This document shows positions 8,345 through 18,135 of a stretch of 18,491 nt of DNA, one piece after another. The notes below the pieces were generated by a model that was not told the DNA's origin, did not search any database, and saw only the letters and a program-made list of their open reading frames with translations. Within the stretch, counting starts at the first letter, position 1. Each line of letters begins with the position of its first letter. A program made the translations under genes and the position numbers. Origin of the DNA: Funneliformis mosseae (lineage: Eukaryota; Glomeromycota; Glomeromycetes; Glomerales; Glomeraceae); contig CAJVPP010001681.1 in NCBI GenBank assembly GCA_910592005.1, positions 1-18,491 of the forward strand, read 5' to 3'.

Positions 8345-8560
8345 AATCTATTTAAAATTTTACCTATCACAACATTTTTTCAAAATTTCTTGTAAATTTC
8401 AATTGGATTGAGGTCTAGACTATTTGATAAAGTGTTAATCCATTCTTCAGTATCTTAAAATTATTCTTCTTAAAAAACTAGTATTTAACTTCTCATAGTT
8501 ATCCTTAAAAAAAGTTTATTTATAATATCTTAATTGTTAAAATACTTTTTATTACCTTTT
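8345..8560 (-). pseudogene. Tc1/mariner transposase remnant (DD34E end)
   Basis: On the minus strand a frame reads EEWINTLSNSLDLNPIE (from about 8446), the classic Tc1/mariner PxSPDLNPIE motif with the catalytic glutamate at 8400-8398. A GATAAC (D at 8503-8501, D-N motif) lies 103 bases before it; 105 is expected for a DD34E enzyme, so a net loss of two bases fits. Frameshifts and stops surround it, the rest of the enzyme cannot be read with confidence, and no terminal repeats were found. It is separate in sequence and strand from the more complete Tc1 at 16807-18135. Confidence 0.65.
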
Positions 8561-9029
8561 ACTAAATACTAAAATGCTAAAAAGTTTTTTAAAATACTCA
8601 AATATTTGTAAATTCTCAAATTTATGTATTAGTAAAGAAAATAACTTATAAGGATCTTCATGATAAATTATAAAATATAATTTTATATTATAATTGAAAA
8701 GGTATTTATAATGATTCTTTGAATTTTACTGAAAAAATATATAAAGATAAGATTAATTAATTATCCATTTGAATTGTATTCTACAATATATAATAAAATA
8801 TAAAATTTAGAAATTTATAATACAAATCATAATTATAATTACTTAGAAGATATATCAGAACATCTAATTACTTATGAATTTATAGAATTATAATTAGAAA
8901 CTATTATAATAATAACTATTTCTAGTTCACGTTCTTTAGAAATTTTATCAACCCTTCATTAAAATAATACATCAATAATGATTATTAATAGAAATATTTA
9001 TTATATTTATGTATAGCTTTATTAAAAAA
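8561..9029. other. AT-rich, probably more transposase debris
   Basis: The rest of the minus-strand Tc1 transposase would lie here but is too eroded to read; a weak frame with INLRIYKYLSIL near 8600-8635 is compatible with it. The right part may hold the lost N-terminus of the plus-strand MULE. No confident feature. Confidence 0.3.
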
Positions 9030-10930
9030 AATTTAGTAGATTATACTCTAATTCAAACTCTTAAAGATAAACTTAAAATAAGTAATTTTGTATATGAATA
9101 TGAATGTAATTATATGGGTTGTTTAATTCATCTTTTTTGCATATAATGAATTTGTTATTTTAATAATTAATATTCTTCTGTATTTCTTATGGATTGTACA
9201 GTAAGTATTAAAAATTATTGAGCACTTAAAAATTAGAAAATTAATAAAAGAAGCTATTTTAAATTAAACTTTTTATTTATTAATTAAATCACCTTAATAT
9301 AATAAGTTAAATTATAGATCTTAATAAAATGCATATATATTAAATTTTTATAAATATCCAATTAATAATAAATTTTATATTCAGTATTTTATGTAATATT
9401 TTCATGTATTAATACAAGTTTTCAGTTATAATAAAATATAAAAATTTTAAATAGTAAACTATTTTTATTTATTAATTAAACTTATTCTTTCTAATTATAT
9501 TTATATTTGTGAAAATCAAATTGATAAAATGTAAAATTTTAGTAAAATTCTAAAAAGATTAGCATTTTACATAACTTATAACTATATTGATTCAATTTTC
9601 ACATATATATAAATGTAAATAATTAAACCTCTATAAAAAAATTTTTTAATATAATAAATAAATTAATTAATAAAATATAATAGAATATAACTTAAAGATT
9701 CAATATTTTATTATAACTATAATCTTATATTAATTCATGAAAATATTGTATTAAATATATAATATAAATTTTACTATTAATCAGATATCTATAAATTTTA
9801 ATATATATGTATTTTATTATTATATACATTTTTAATTATTTTATAAATATATTTAATTAATAAAATAAATAGTTTAATTTAAAAAAACTATTTTCTATCG
9901 ATTTTTTAATTTTAAGTGTTCAGTGAATTTTAATATCTCACTATATCAATAAAACAAATAAATTCAAATGCTTTATTAAATATTATTGGTATTATCAGTT
10001 TTAATACTACCTTTAATTCTTATTTTAATTTTATAAAAGATGAAGACAGAGAAGATTATCAATAAACTTTAATTCATTTTACTCATTTATTTGATAAAAT
10101 ATCAAAACCTGATATTATTATAATAGATAAAGAGTTAACTCTTATAAATGCATTTAAAATTATTTTTTTAGATTCAGCAAATTTATTGTATTTATAGTAT
10201 ATTAACAAAAATATTTTAAAAATTACAAATTACATTTTTTAAAAATTCAGAAGATGAAAATAATATTTCTTATAAAGTAATTAAAGTAATAACAGAAAAT
10301 GAATTTAATGAAAAATGATAAACACTTTACTTAGATTATACTAATAAATCTTACTATATTATTTACTTTAAAAATATTTGAATACTATAGAAGAAAAATT
10401 TATAAAAGTATAAACAAATAAATTTTTCATTTAAAAATCATTGTAATTTCTTATGTTGAAGATATATATTTAACTCTTAAAGCTAATTTATAAATATCAA
10501 TAAAAGATATTTATTAGATTCATATAATAATTTCTAATCAAAAAGAGAAATTAATAGTATAGTTATATTAAATAGTATTCATTTATTAATCATTGCATAT
10601 AATAATTTATTATATACAAATATTAAAGGTTGAGTCTTAATATTTGCTTTTAAAAAATTTAATACATAATATTAATAGAGCTTATACAACTTTATAAAAG
10701 CTTTATCACTATATATTAAATCTTTTTTAAAAATAATAGATCTGTTTTATGTTCATATTATTTAATATTTTAAATAATAAATCTTATTCTTGATAATATT
10801 CATAAATATTAGTGGATTCAAGAATATTCATTAATATAATAAAATGAAAATACCTTTTTTGATAAAATACTTTGCAACTTCTTTTATAAAATTTATAAGA
10901 AAAATATTAAGAATAGCAGCAGATATTATC
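9030..10930 (+). pseudogene. Mutator-like (MULE/FAR1-type) transposase pseudogene 1
   Basis: A MULE transposase can be read in pieces: FVYEYECNYMGCLIHLF (9090-9145), SVFLMDCT (9177-9200, first catalytic D 9192-9194), then after an insertion KTNKFK and ALLNIIGIISFNTTFNS (about 9950-10020), IIIDKELTLINAFKIIF with the second D (10126-10128), DSANLLYL*YINKN (C-x-x-H region, stop 10195-10197), LDYTNKSY, FIKV*TNKFF, SYVED with the candidate third E (10458-10460), and IQEYSLI..NENTFFDKIL (near 10815-10870). MULE transposases cut and paste DNA through an RNase H-like DDE core. Relative to family motifs as I know them, C to Y, H to Y, W to stop and R to K changes predominate. There is no intact frame. 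Ends and terminal repeats could not be found; a C-terminal tail may run to about 11100. Confidence 0.75.
9213..9929. mobile_element. long-TIR non-coding element inserted in MULE 1
   Basis: The DCT motif of the MULE ends at 9200, but the next residues (KTNKFK) appear only near 9950. The intervening ~0.7 kb has inverted arms: ATTGAGCACTTAAAA (from 9217) against ACTGAACACTTAAAA read from 9924 on the other strand, and further in TTAAATTAAACT plus ATTAATTAAAT on both sides, so arms reach about 80 bp with gaps. No frame is recognisable inside. A related stretch recurs near 9453-9483, suggesting internal complexity. No target duplication is clear. An intron is an alternative, since GTAAGT follows 9200, but no matching AG is evident. 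Confidence 0.5.
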
Positions 10931-11595
10931 ATAGATAATATTAGATTATATAATTAATACTTTAATAATAATCTTATAATATCTTAAAATTGTATCTATA
11001 AAAAGATGTTTTTCTAGTACTATTAATAATGATCAACTAATTTAACTAAAAGGAATCTGAATTAATAGATTAAAGAGTAAAAAAATATACTTCTTACAAA
11101 TTATTTAGACACAATTCTTATACTTATCAATTAAACAGAAATTAATAATATAATTTTTAAATCTAACAAATTTATTTACAACCTTTACTTTAAAGAATAA
11201 TAACATATTCTTTAGCAATAATAAAATTAAAACTTAATTTTTTAATGTATCAAGAGGTAATAAATATATTACATAATTAAGAATAAGATATTAAATGAAT
11301 TTTTTATTTATATCTAAGTTATATTTTATTAAAAACATTTTAGTTATCTATTATATTAATAAAATATTTATATTACTTATTTAATTTAATATATTGCAAT
11401 TTGTAAAATTGAATTTTAAAAATATCTTTTTTTTAACATTATGTATTATATTTTTATTAAAAAACTAAAATGTTTATTATTATAATAAATAAAATTAGGT
11501 CTAGTAACTTAGAAATTATAAATTATATAAGATATTATTAACTGATTTTATGTGATTACTTACAGTTTATTAATTAATAAAAACATATAAAAAGT
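10931..11595. other. AT-rich; possible MULE 1 tail, otherwise nothing
   Basis: Up to about 11100 one frame gives coding-like pieces (for example FSSTINNDQL near 11020-11040) compatible with the variable C-terminal tail of a MULE transposase. From 11100 to 11595 I see nothing I can support. Confidence 0.3.
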
Positions 11596-11950
11596 TAACA
11601 AGCTAATCCTTTAGCAAGAATATATAAGTATAAAAAATTAAAAAGTAGAGATTATTTCAAAATTAGATTTTACATTATGTATTACTTTAAACCAAACAAT
11701 TAACAAATATTTCATTAAGTAAGAGTTAGTTATTATCATTTTATATATGAAAAATATTTGTTAAATTAATCATATTTAAACAAGCGTACATGAATAAAAT
11801 ACATTTTTTACTTCAAAAGAGATATTCTAAACAATTTTATAAAAAGTATTTATAAGCAAATTTTGAATCAATTTTCTGGTAATACCAAGATTTATCACCT
11901 AAAAGAAATGAAAAAATTACCTATTATTATGTAAAAAAAAGTCTTAAAAT
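11596..11950 (+). pseudogene. unrecognised coding-like tract with many stops
   Basis: One plus-strand frame reads QANPLARIYKYKKLKSRDYF and remains open, apart from a few TAA codons, to about 11765. Another reads KQAYMNKIHFLLQKRYSKQF, then YKKYL*ANFESIF, and YQDLSPKRNEKITYYYVKKS up to a TAA at 11949. Residue composition in both is more protein-like than random AT-rich DNA, and all stops could be former Q or W codons. I do not recognise a family. It could be a decayed transposon-encoded protein or a host gene. Confidence that it was once coding is modest. Confidence 0.35.
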
Positions 11951-12139
11951 ATAAAATTTAATTTATAGATTATTTTATTATTTATTAAAAACTTTACATT
12001 TTTTTTGTCACAAAGTAACCTGTAACATCAATTACTATAAAAAATATTATTCTACCTCATTGATCAGATTGTAAACTCATAATCATTAAAATTAGAAAAA
12101 TTATAAATAAAAATCATGTTGATATAGAAAAACAAAAAA
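11951..12139. other. AT-rich, nothing recognised
   Basis: Short stretch without a gene. CTGTAACATCAATTA near 12020-12034 resembles the TGTAACATC end motif of the MITE at 15614-15941 and may be a solo fragment. Confidence 0.25.
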
Positions 12140-12545
12140 CAAACATATTATTTTAATTATTTTTTTTTATTTTTATTTATTTTATTATTTTTATTTTTTC
12201 TTTATTCATTTTTATTTTATTTTATTTTTTTAAAAAATGAAATGAAAACTAAAAAAAAAAACAAATAAAAACTAAACAAAAGAAAAAAAGAAAACTAAAA
12301 AAGACAAATAAAAACTATAACTAAAAAAAAAAAAAAATAAAAAAAATAAAAAAGAAAAAAAAATAACAAAATGAAATAAAAAGAAAAAAAAGTGAAAAAT
12401 AAAGAAAAAAACTAAAGAAAGAAAATAAAAAAATAAAAAGAATAAAAATAAAAAATTAAAAAAAATATAAAAAATAATATGAAAAAAATAATAACTAAAT
12501 GAAAAAAAAAAAAAAAATAGAAATAAAAAATAAAGAAAATAAAAA
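12140..12545. repeat. T-rich/A-rich low-complexity block
   Basis: About 90 bases almost only of T and A with T dominant (12145-12232) switch abruptly to about 310 bases dominated by A with scattered G, C and T (ACTAAA, GAAAAA and AATAAA units). The two halves can pair, so the block could form a large hairpin. There is no coding frame. Confidence 0.7.
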
Positions 12546-12624
12546 ACAATTTGCTAAAAATTAAATTTATTAAATTTAAATATAGAATCAATTTTAAATA
12601 CTCCTATATTAAAAAAATTAAATA

Positions 12625-12781
12625 TGGGTTGATTGCTAGGAAAATCAGGTTCCGAGAATTTTTTAGCAAAATTGAGATTTTTATTGCATTTTAGTTTTTG
12701 ATGTTATTAGATTAAAACGTATTAAGCTCTTTATTATAGTCAAAAATTTCTCAGAACCTGATTTTCCTAGAAACACTCCCA
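12625..12781. mobile_element. 157-bp TA-flanked MITE
   Basis: Inverted arms of about 40 bp: TGGGTTGATTGCTAGGAAAA from 12625 against TGGGAGTGTTTCTAGGAAAA read from 12781, both continuing AATCAGGTTC. The element is flanked on each side by TA (12623-12624 and 12782-12783), as expected for a Tc1/mariner-type insertion. It is non-coding. It ends five bases before the left terminus of the DDE transposon at 12787. Confidence 0.78.
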
Positions 12782-12786
12782 TATAA

Positions 12787-12811
12787 TGGCTATCATCTAT
12801 AAACGACAATA
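12787..12811 (+). repeat. left terminal inverted repeat of the DDE transposon
   Basis: Perfect 25-base match to the complement of 15270-15294. Confidence 0.9.
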
Positions 12812-13105
12812 TTATCATGTGACTTTAAAATTTTATAAGTTAAAAATATAATAATAAAATATAAATTTAAACCGATAAAATAATAAAGTAATATAAGCTG
12901 AACATATATATCGGCTTATTTTTTAGAGATGCTTAAAAAAATTTAAGTTTATTTTAAGTTTAAAATTCAGGAATTTTTATATTGTATATATAGTAAAAAG
13001 GGAAATTTCGGACTAAGGATCAGCAATCTGTACACGAAATTTTTCACATTTTCACATGAATATCAAGGCGTTTCCTTTTTTTCTACGCTTTGACCTTTTT
13101 TATCA

Positions 13106-15195
13106 ATGATGCCTCGACCATCAAAAAGAAAAATTAAGGTTAAAGAACAAGAAAGAGATAATGATGGAAAGTTTGCAAAGAAGCCACTGGTTATGAATGA
13201 TTGGGAAGATGATGATGATAGCGGGTGGGATGATGAAATAGATATGTTAGATGAAAAAGAAAACAAATATAAGTTAGTTTGGTCAGATAATGCACACTTG
13301 AAATGAAAAAAATGTGGATCTTACCTTGCAGGAAAAATTAAAAAATCAATATATTTTGATAAATATGGATCCAGTGGTTGTTTCACAAAAACTGCAAAAG
13401 GAACTGTAAGAATAACAACATTTATAAATAAAAATCCATCAACTCCAGAAGACTTTGATGAAATTTTGGATGACATCGAAGTGGAAGACCAAAATCGATC
13501 TGATCTAAATAAAAAAATTGAAAATCTAAAAATTGAACTTAAAAAACAACAAAATTCTTTGAGTGTAAATGAATATAATAAGAAAAGAGCAGTTTTTGAA
13601 TATTTAAGAAGATTAAGTAATAATGATGAAAAAGGAAAAATAAAAGCTAGTGTAAAGGTTGCACAAGTAATTTTTATTGAAAATACACAATATAAAGCAA
13701 GAATTATTCGTTATTAGACAAAATATTGGCTCCAATATAATCATCTTCCAATTAGCCATCAAGGCAAACATCAAAAGACAATATGATTAATAGATGATGA
13801 AGATATTGCGGAATAATGCCATGTTTGAATTCGATCTCAAGGGGGGACAACCACTCCGCATAAATTCAAGGAGTTTGTTGATCAAAAATTACTTGTTAAT
13901 TTGAAAATAATGAAAAAAAAACCATTAGTGTGATAACTGCAACACGTTGGTTAAATATACTTGGTTATTTTTTTCAATCCTAGAAACAAAGTAATTAAAA
14001 TTTCTTATTTTTTATTAATATATTTAACTTAAAATTAATACATTACTTACCATATATTGATAGGCACATATTATGATGGTCATGAACGTCCCGATGTTAT
14101 AAAGTACTGAAAATTATTTTTGGATGAAATCTATGGTTATGAAAAGTTTATGGCAAAATATGAAGACGAAAATATGGAATGGATTACACTAACATTAGGA
14201 CCTAATGATAAAGAAATAGTTCTTATAACACATGATAAATGTGTATTCTACTCTAATGATAGAAAACAAGGAGTATGAGCAAAGTCTGAAGAATTGCCAT
14301 TGCGTAAAAAGGGAAATGGTCATTCTATTATGGTTAGTGAGTTTTTATCAGAGGAATGTGATCGACTCAAGTTAAATACACAACAAATATAAGAAAATCC
14401 TTCTATACCTGAAGAATCACGTATTTATCTTCAATCGGGTAAAGACCGAGAAGGTTTTTAGACAAGTAAACATTTAATAGAACAAGTTAAAACAAAGGCC
14501 ATTCCTATTTTTGAAACACTTTTTTCTAACTGTGTTGCATTATTTTATTTGATAATAGTTTAAACCATGCAGCATTTAAATCCAATGCTCTTGTGGCCAG
14601 TAGAATGAACTTAAAACCTGGAGGCAAACAACCAAAGATGAGAAACACTGTTTTTGGATCAAATAATCAATATCAATCAATGGTAAATGAAAATAATGAA
14701 CCAAAAGGGATGAAGTAGGTCTTAATTGAGCGTAGATTGTGGAAAAATGGGTTAAATGCTAATTGTCAGTTATGTAAAGATAAAATAGATGATGAAAATC
14801 GTGTAGATTGTTGTGCGTGACAGATTATTTCATTGCAACCTGATTTTTGGGGGCAAAAAAGTGCATTAGAAGAGGTAATATTAGAAGCTGGGTATAAATG
14901 TATCTTTTATCCAAAGTTCTATTGTGAACTAAATTATATTGAACGATATTGGGAGGCAGCAAAAAGATATACTCGGGAAAACTGCAATTATTCTTGATCA
15001 GGTTTGCAACGCACTGTTCCTGCAGCTTTAGAATCTGTTAATATAACAATAATAAGAAAATTTGCAAGAAAGGCATGGCGTTACATGGATTTATATAGAA
15101 AGGGGATCACTGGTAAACTAGCAGAATATGCTGCTAAAAAATACAAGTCTCATCGTTGTATTCCTAATTATGTATTAACAGAATTAAATAAATAA
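13106..15195 (+). pseudogene. DDE transposase of the 12787-15294 element
   Basis: A single diverged transposase reads from ATG 13106 to TAA 15193-15195, about 670 codons plus one intron. In order: a basic and acidic N-terminus (PRPSKRKIKVKEQERD, then DDDDSGWDDE), a middle part with TATRWLNILGY and YYDGHERPDV, then the catalytic region. Its probable acidic residues are THDKC (D 14234-14236), DNSLNHAAF (D 14551-14553) and CELNYIERYW (E 14926 or 14941), followed by RKAWRYMDLYRKGITGKLAE. It would cut and rejoin DNA at the terminal repeats. It is dead: thirteen in-frame stops (13304, 13715, 13784, 13814, 13826, 13981, 14108, 14276, 14390, 14459, 14716, 14818, 14995) and frameshifts in the A run 13912-13921 and near 14541-14550. 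It resembles a transposase family widespread in fungi, whose formal name I cannot state. Confidence 0.82.
13991..14063 (+). other. intron in the DDE transposase pseudogene
   Basis: GTAATT at 13991 and GATAG ending at 14063 bound a 73-base AT-rich interval. Splicing in phase 1 joins a Lys-Gln codon pair to STYYDGHERPDV in frame, whereas reading through is nonsense. The intron shows that this element belongs to a eukaryotic, transcribed family. Confidence 0.65.
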
Positions 15196-15269
15196 ATCGT
15201 GCGATATGCATATAATCACATGATTTGATATATAAATCACGTGATAATTCGCAATTTTAAATTTCAGAC

Positions 15270-15294
15270 TATTGTCGTTTATAGATGATAGCCA
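15270..15294 (-). repeat. right terminal inverted repeat of the DDE transposon
   Basis: Perfect inverted match to 12787-12811, lying about 75 bases after the transposase stop. Confidence 0.9.
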
Positions 15295-15613
15295 ACATAG
15301 TAATAATGTTTATTTATTTATTATTTACTTATATAATTATTAATAATTAATTTTTTTTTTAAAAATTTAATAATTATAATACTAGATTGTAAATTATTTA
15401 ATTTTTATTATAATTTAATTTATATAATTTAAATTTAATTAAACTATTATTTAAAAATATTTAATAATCAATAATATCATAGAAAGTAAGTTATTTATTT
15501 TTTATATTTTAATTTAAACTTAATTTATTATATAAAAATTTTTTATAATAATTAATAATATTTTAAATTGGTAAATTATTTATATTTATAATTTTTATTT
15601 AAGGAAAAATGTA
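15295..15613. other. very AT-rich, nothing recognised
   Basis: Composition falls sharply to almost pure A and T immediately after the transposon end, with many TTTAAT/ATTAAA pieces able to pair. No gene or clear element. Confidence 0.4.
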
Positions 15614-15941
15614 TTTGTAACATCTTATTATATATTTTATTTGTAACATCCTTTTTTATTTTTCTTAATAATAAATTATTTTATTAAATATTTTATAAAT
15701 AAGATTTTTAAATGCAAAATTTAATTTAGAAAACTTTTACTTAATATATTAAAGATAGTTTCATAGATAAAATTTTCAGCTACAAACAGTTTTTTGAAAT
15801 TTTTTTAAAAAATTTGAATTTTTATTACACAACTGATTATTTATTTTGATTTACTAAATTATTGATATTATAGATAATCTTAAATTTTGATTGGAAAATT
15901 CTTAGATATTACAAATAAAATATATAACAGGATGTTACAAT
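15614..15941. mobile_element. 328-bp MITE with doubled TTGTAACATC ends
   Basis: ATTGTAACATC-type ends are inverted: the left arm TTGTAACATCTTATTATATA continues to a second TTGTAACATC at 15641-15650. The right arm read from 15940 gives TTGTAACATCCTGTTATATA and a second, slightly changed TTGTAATATC. Arms are about 36 bp with few mismatches. The interior is AT-rich and non-coding. No certain target duplication. Confidence 0.65.
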
Positions 15942-16189
15942 TAGATTTATCCTTTATTTAATATTTATTATTATTTATAAATAAAATTTTTATTATGTTA
16001 ATAATTTAAAAAATAAATTATTTTATTAATTCAATTAATTATATTTATTATAATTTAAATAAAGAAAATATTTATTCAATATCAGAAAATACTAATATCC
16101 TCCCTATATGATCATATGATTTTACAATTTATTTTATTGATTTATTCAATTTATTAAAAATTCTTATAATAAAACATTAATACATAATA
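15942..16189. other. AT-rich, nothing recognised
   Basis: AT-rich DNA between the MITE and the MULE 2 remnant. A palindrome-like TATGATCATATGA at 16106-16118 is the only notable motif. Confidence 0.3.
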
Positions 16190-16806
16190 AATAAGACAAG
16201 CTAAATATTTTCTTTATCTAAATCCTTATTTTTTATAAGGCAACTTTGTGAGTCATAATACTATAACTTATATATAGTACATTGCCATTTATTTTTTTTC
16301 TTGATCTTTCTAAAACATTATTTAAATCTTAATTATTTGAATTAGCATATATATTTTAACAATTTTCAATAATTGATAAATACTTCTTGTTTGTAGATTA
16401 GGCTTTATCTTTATATTAAATTAGGTTTAAAATTTCTTCAGTTGAGTATTCTCTTATATAAAAAATATTATTTGCTCAATAAACTATTGTAAAAGATTTT
16501 TAAAAACCTGATGGGAATTATTTGTAATAATTAGATTTAAAGCTTTTTTACAAAATCTAATTCTACGACTAAACATCTTTTTTTGAGTCTAAATTTTAAT
16601 AAATCTATTATATACTTCTTATTTACAGATAATATTTATTATTTGAAAGGTACCAGTTTTTTGTTCTTCATTTTGAATTAATTAAATTGAATTTTCTTAT
16701 ATCATATTTATTGCTACAAGCCCTTTTTTTGAATATCATCAGAAAAGTATAAGTTTAATATTAAATTATACTATTTTAATTATAGTATTATAGCAAAAAG
16801 TGCCTA

Positions 16807-18135
16807 TACAGGTACTGATCAAAATTATGCAGATATTTTATTTATCAGAATTATGCAGATTATCAAATAATCACGTGTTATGCTTATCACATGATTTTTT
16901 ATTTATTAATGTAATAAACAAAATATATAAAGTTTTTTAGACTTCCCATTTTTATATTTTTAGATAAAGTTTTATGAAACATGAAGCCACTTACCTTAAA
17001 AACCTGTGATGTAATTATTTATAGTAAAATTAGTGAATAATCTGGTCATATTATTGCTAAACAATTGGGATATAACAAATGACTATTTATAATATTCTTA
17101 AACATCTTCATGAAATTAGTTCTTTTATACCAAAAAAAATGAGCTAGCTGTCAACCACTCCTTAACATACCAACTTAATAAGTGCTTAAAACTCTTGCTC
17201 AAGAAAATGCTGAAAATTATTGCCTTTGTTTAGCAAAACTTGTAATAGTTTAGACAGTTCATATGAATAAATCCATTTCTGCAATCACTATATGGCATAA
17301 TCTTAAAAAAGTTAGACTTAATGCTCATATGTTTCATTACAAACTAGCAATAATAGAAGCATATTATCAAATTTATCTTGAATGAGCCTGTATACATGAA
17401 AAATGGATAGTAAGACAATAGAGAAAAGTGTTTTTTTCAGATAAAAGTACTTTTATACAATTTCAACAGGAATATCAAGATAAAGTATGGTATAAGCTAA
17501 GAATTCTGATTGCATTATAGTTACTGTAAAACACAGTCCTAGCAAAATTTTTTAGAGATGTTTTTCCTAGAATGAACTTAGACTAATTGTTGCTTTAAAA
17601 GGTTTTGTTACTGGTAAAACATATGCTGAAATAATTTAAAAATATGTTATTTCTACCTTACAGAAGCATTTTTCTCATGGTAATAGAATCTTTCAAGAAG
17701 ATAATACTGCATTATATTATTCAAAAATTGCTAATGCTGCTCATAAAAATGCTAAAATTTTGATACTTTATGACCCGCTTAGAGTCTGGATTTGAATTTA
17801 ATAGAAAATCTCTGAGCAGAAATGAAAACAATGATTTGATGTCGCACTTCCTTACCATCTAATATCTGAGAGCTTGAAAAATATATTAAAGGTTCCTAAA
17901 AGGACATTCCTTTAGAATATTATAAAAAATTGATTGATAGTATGCCACAGAAGATCAAAGTAGTTATTGCTGTAAATGGCAATAGAATTAAATATTAGTA
18001 TTAGAATTTTTTTTTAAAAATTAATAAATAATAATAAAATCAATATAATTTACCTATTTTATTTCTAATATATGGTTTTTTGTATAATTTTTTTTTATTT
18101 GAAAAGTATTCGCATAATTTTGATCAGTATCTGTA
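16807..18135 (+). mobile_element. complete Tc1-like element nested in MULE 2
   Basis: TACAGGTACTGATCAAAATT at 16807 is matched inverted at 18112-18135 with one difference in 24 bases; the flanking TA on each side is the Tc1/mariner target duplication. Near the left end AATTATGCAGAT is repeated (16822 and 16850), a direct repeat of the sort seen in Tc1-family ends. The element is 1325 bases between the TAs and carries one transposase pseudogene. It sits in the opposite-strand MULE 2, and its removal restores that frame. Confidence 0.88.
16981..17998 (+). pseudogene. Tc1-like DD34E transposase
   Basis: About 340 codons of a Tc1 transposase, from ATG (MKPLTLKTCDVIIYSK) to TAG after NGNRIKY. The N-terminal part (SGHIIAKQLGYNK) corresponds to the paired helix-turn-helix that binds the element ends. 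The catalytic residues are all present: D in FFSDKSTF (17440-17442), D in FQEDNTA (17700-17702) and E in LDLNLIENL*AEM (17804-17806). The last two are 104 bases apart where DD34E needs 105, revealing a one-base deletion. Family length is normal (about 340 residues). Numerous stops, many at positions expected to be W (for example ENL*AEM), and several frameshifts make it inactive. It is less eroded than MULE 2 around it, in line with later arrival. Confidence 0.85.

Larger units (their letters stand above)
12787..15294 (+). mobile_element. 2.5-kb DDE transposon, complete ends, dead transposase
   Basis: The 25-bp termini starting TGGCTATCATCTATAAACGA (12787-12811) are matched perfectly and inverted at 15270-15294. 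Just inside, TTATCATGTGACTTT on the left resembles TTATCACGTGATTTA on the right after a short offset, so subterminal homology extends further. Between them lies one transposase pseudogene in the same orientation as the left end. No target duplication could be recognised: flanks are ATATAA on the left and ACATAG on the right. Base composition is clearly less AT-rich than the surrounding DNA, so this element is younger than the MULE debris to its left. Confidence 0.85.

Noticed and set aside
9201..9946. Spliceosomal intron in MULE 1 starting GTAAGT
   Set aside because: Not excluded, but no AG with a pyrimidine tract lies next to KTNKFK, and the interval has long inverted arms typical of an inserted element.
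6021..12139. Mitochondrial DNA (very AT-rich, TGA in Trp positions)
   Set aside because: TAA and TAG interrupt the same frames, no mitochondrial genes or tRNAs are seen, and the readable frames are nuclear transposases.
13063..13266. Minus-strand serine-rich frame of 67 codons
   Set aside because: It is the antisense of the acidic N-terminal part of the DDE transposase; its serine runs are the complement of Asp/Glu codons.
13961..13970. Frameshift in the T run before the DDE transposase intron
   Set aside because: First suspected because FNPRN can be read in another frame, but keeping the frame and splicing in phase 1 at 13991-14063 joins smoothly to STYYDGHERPDV, so no frameshift is needed.
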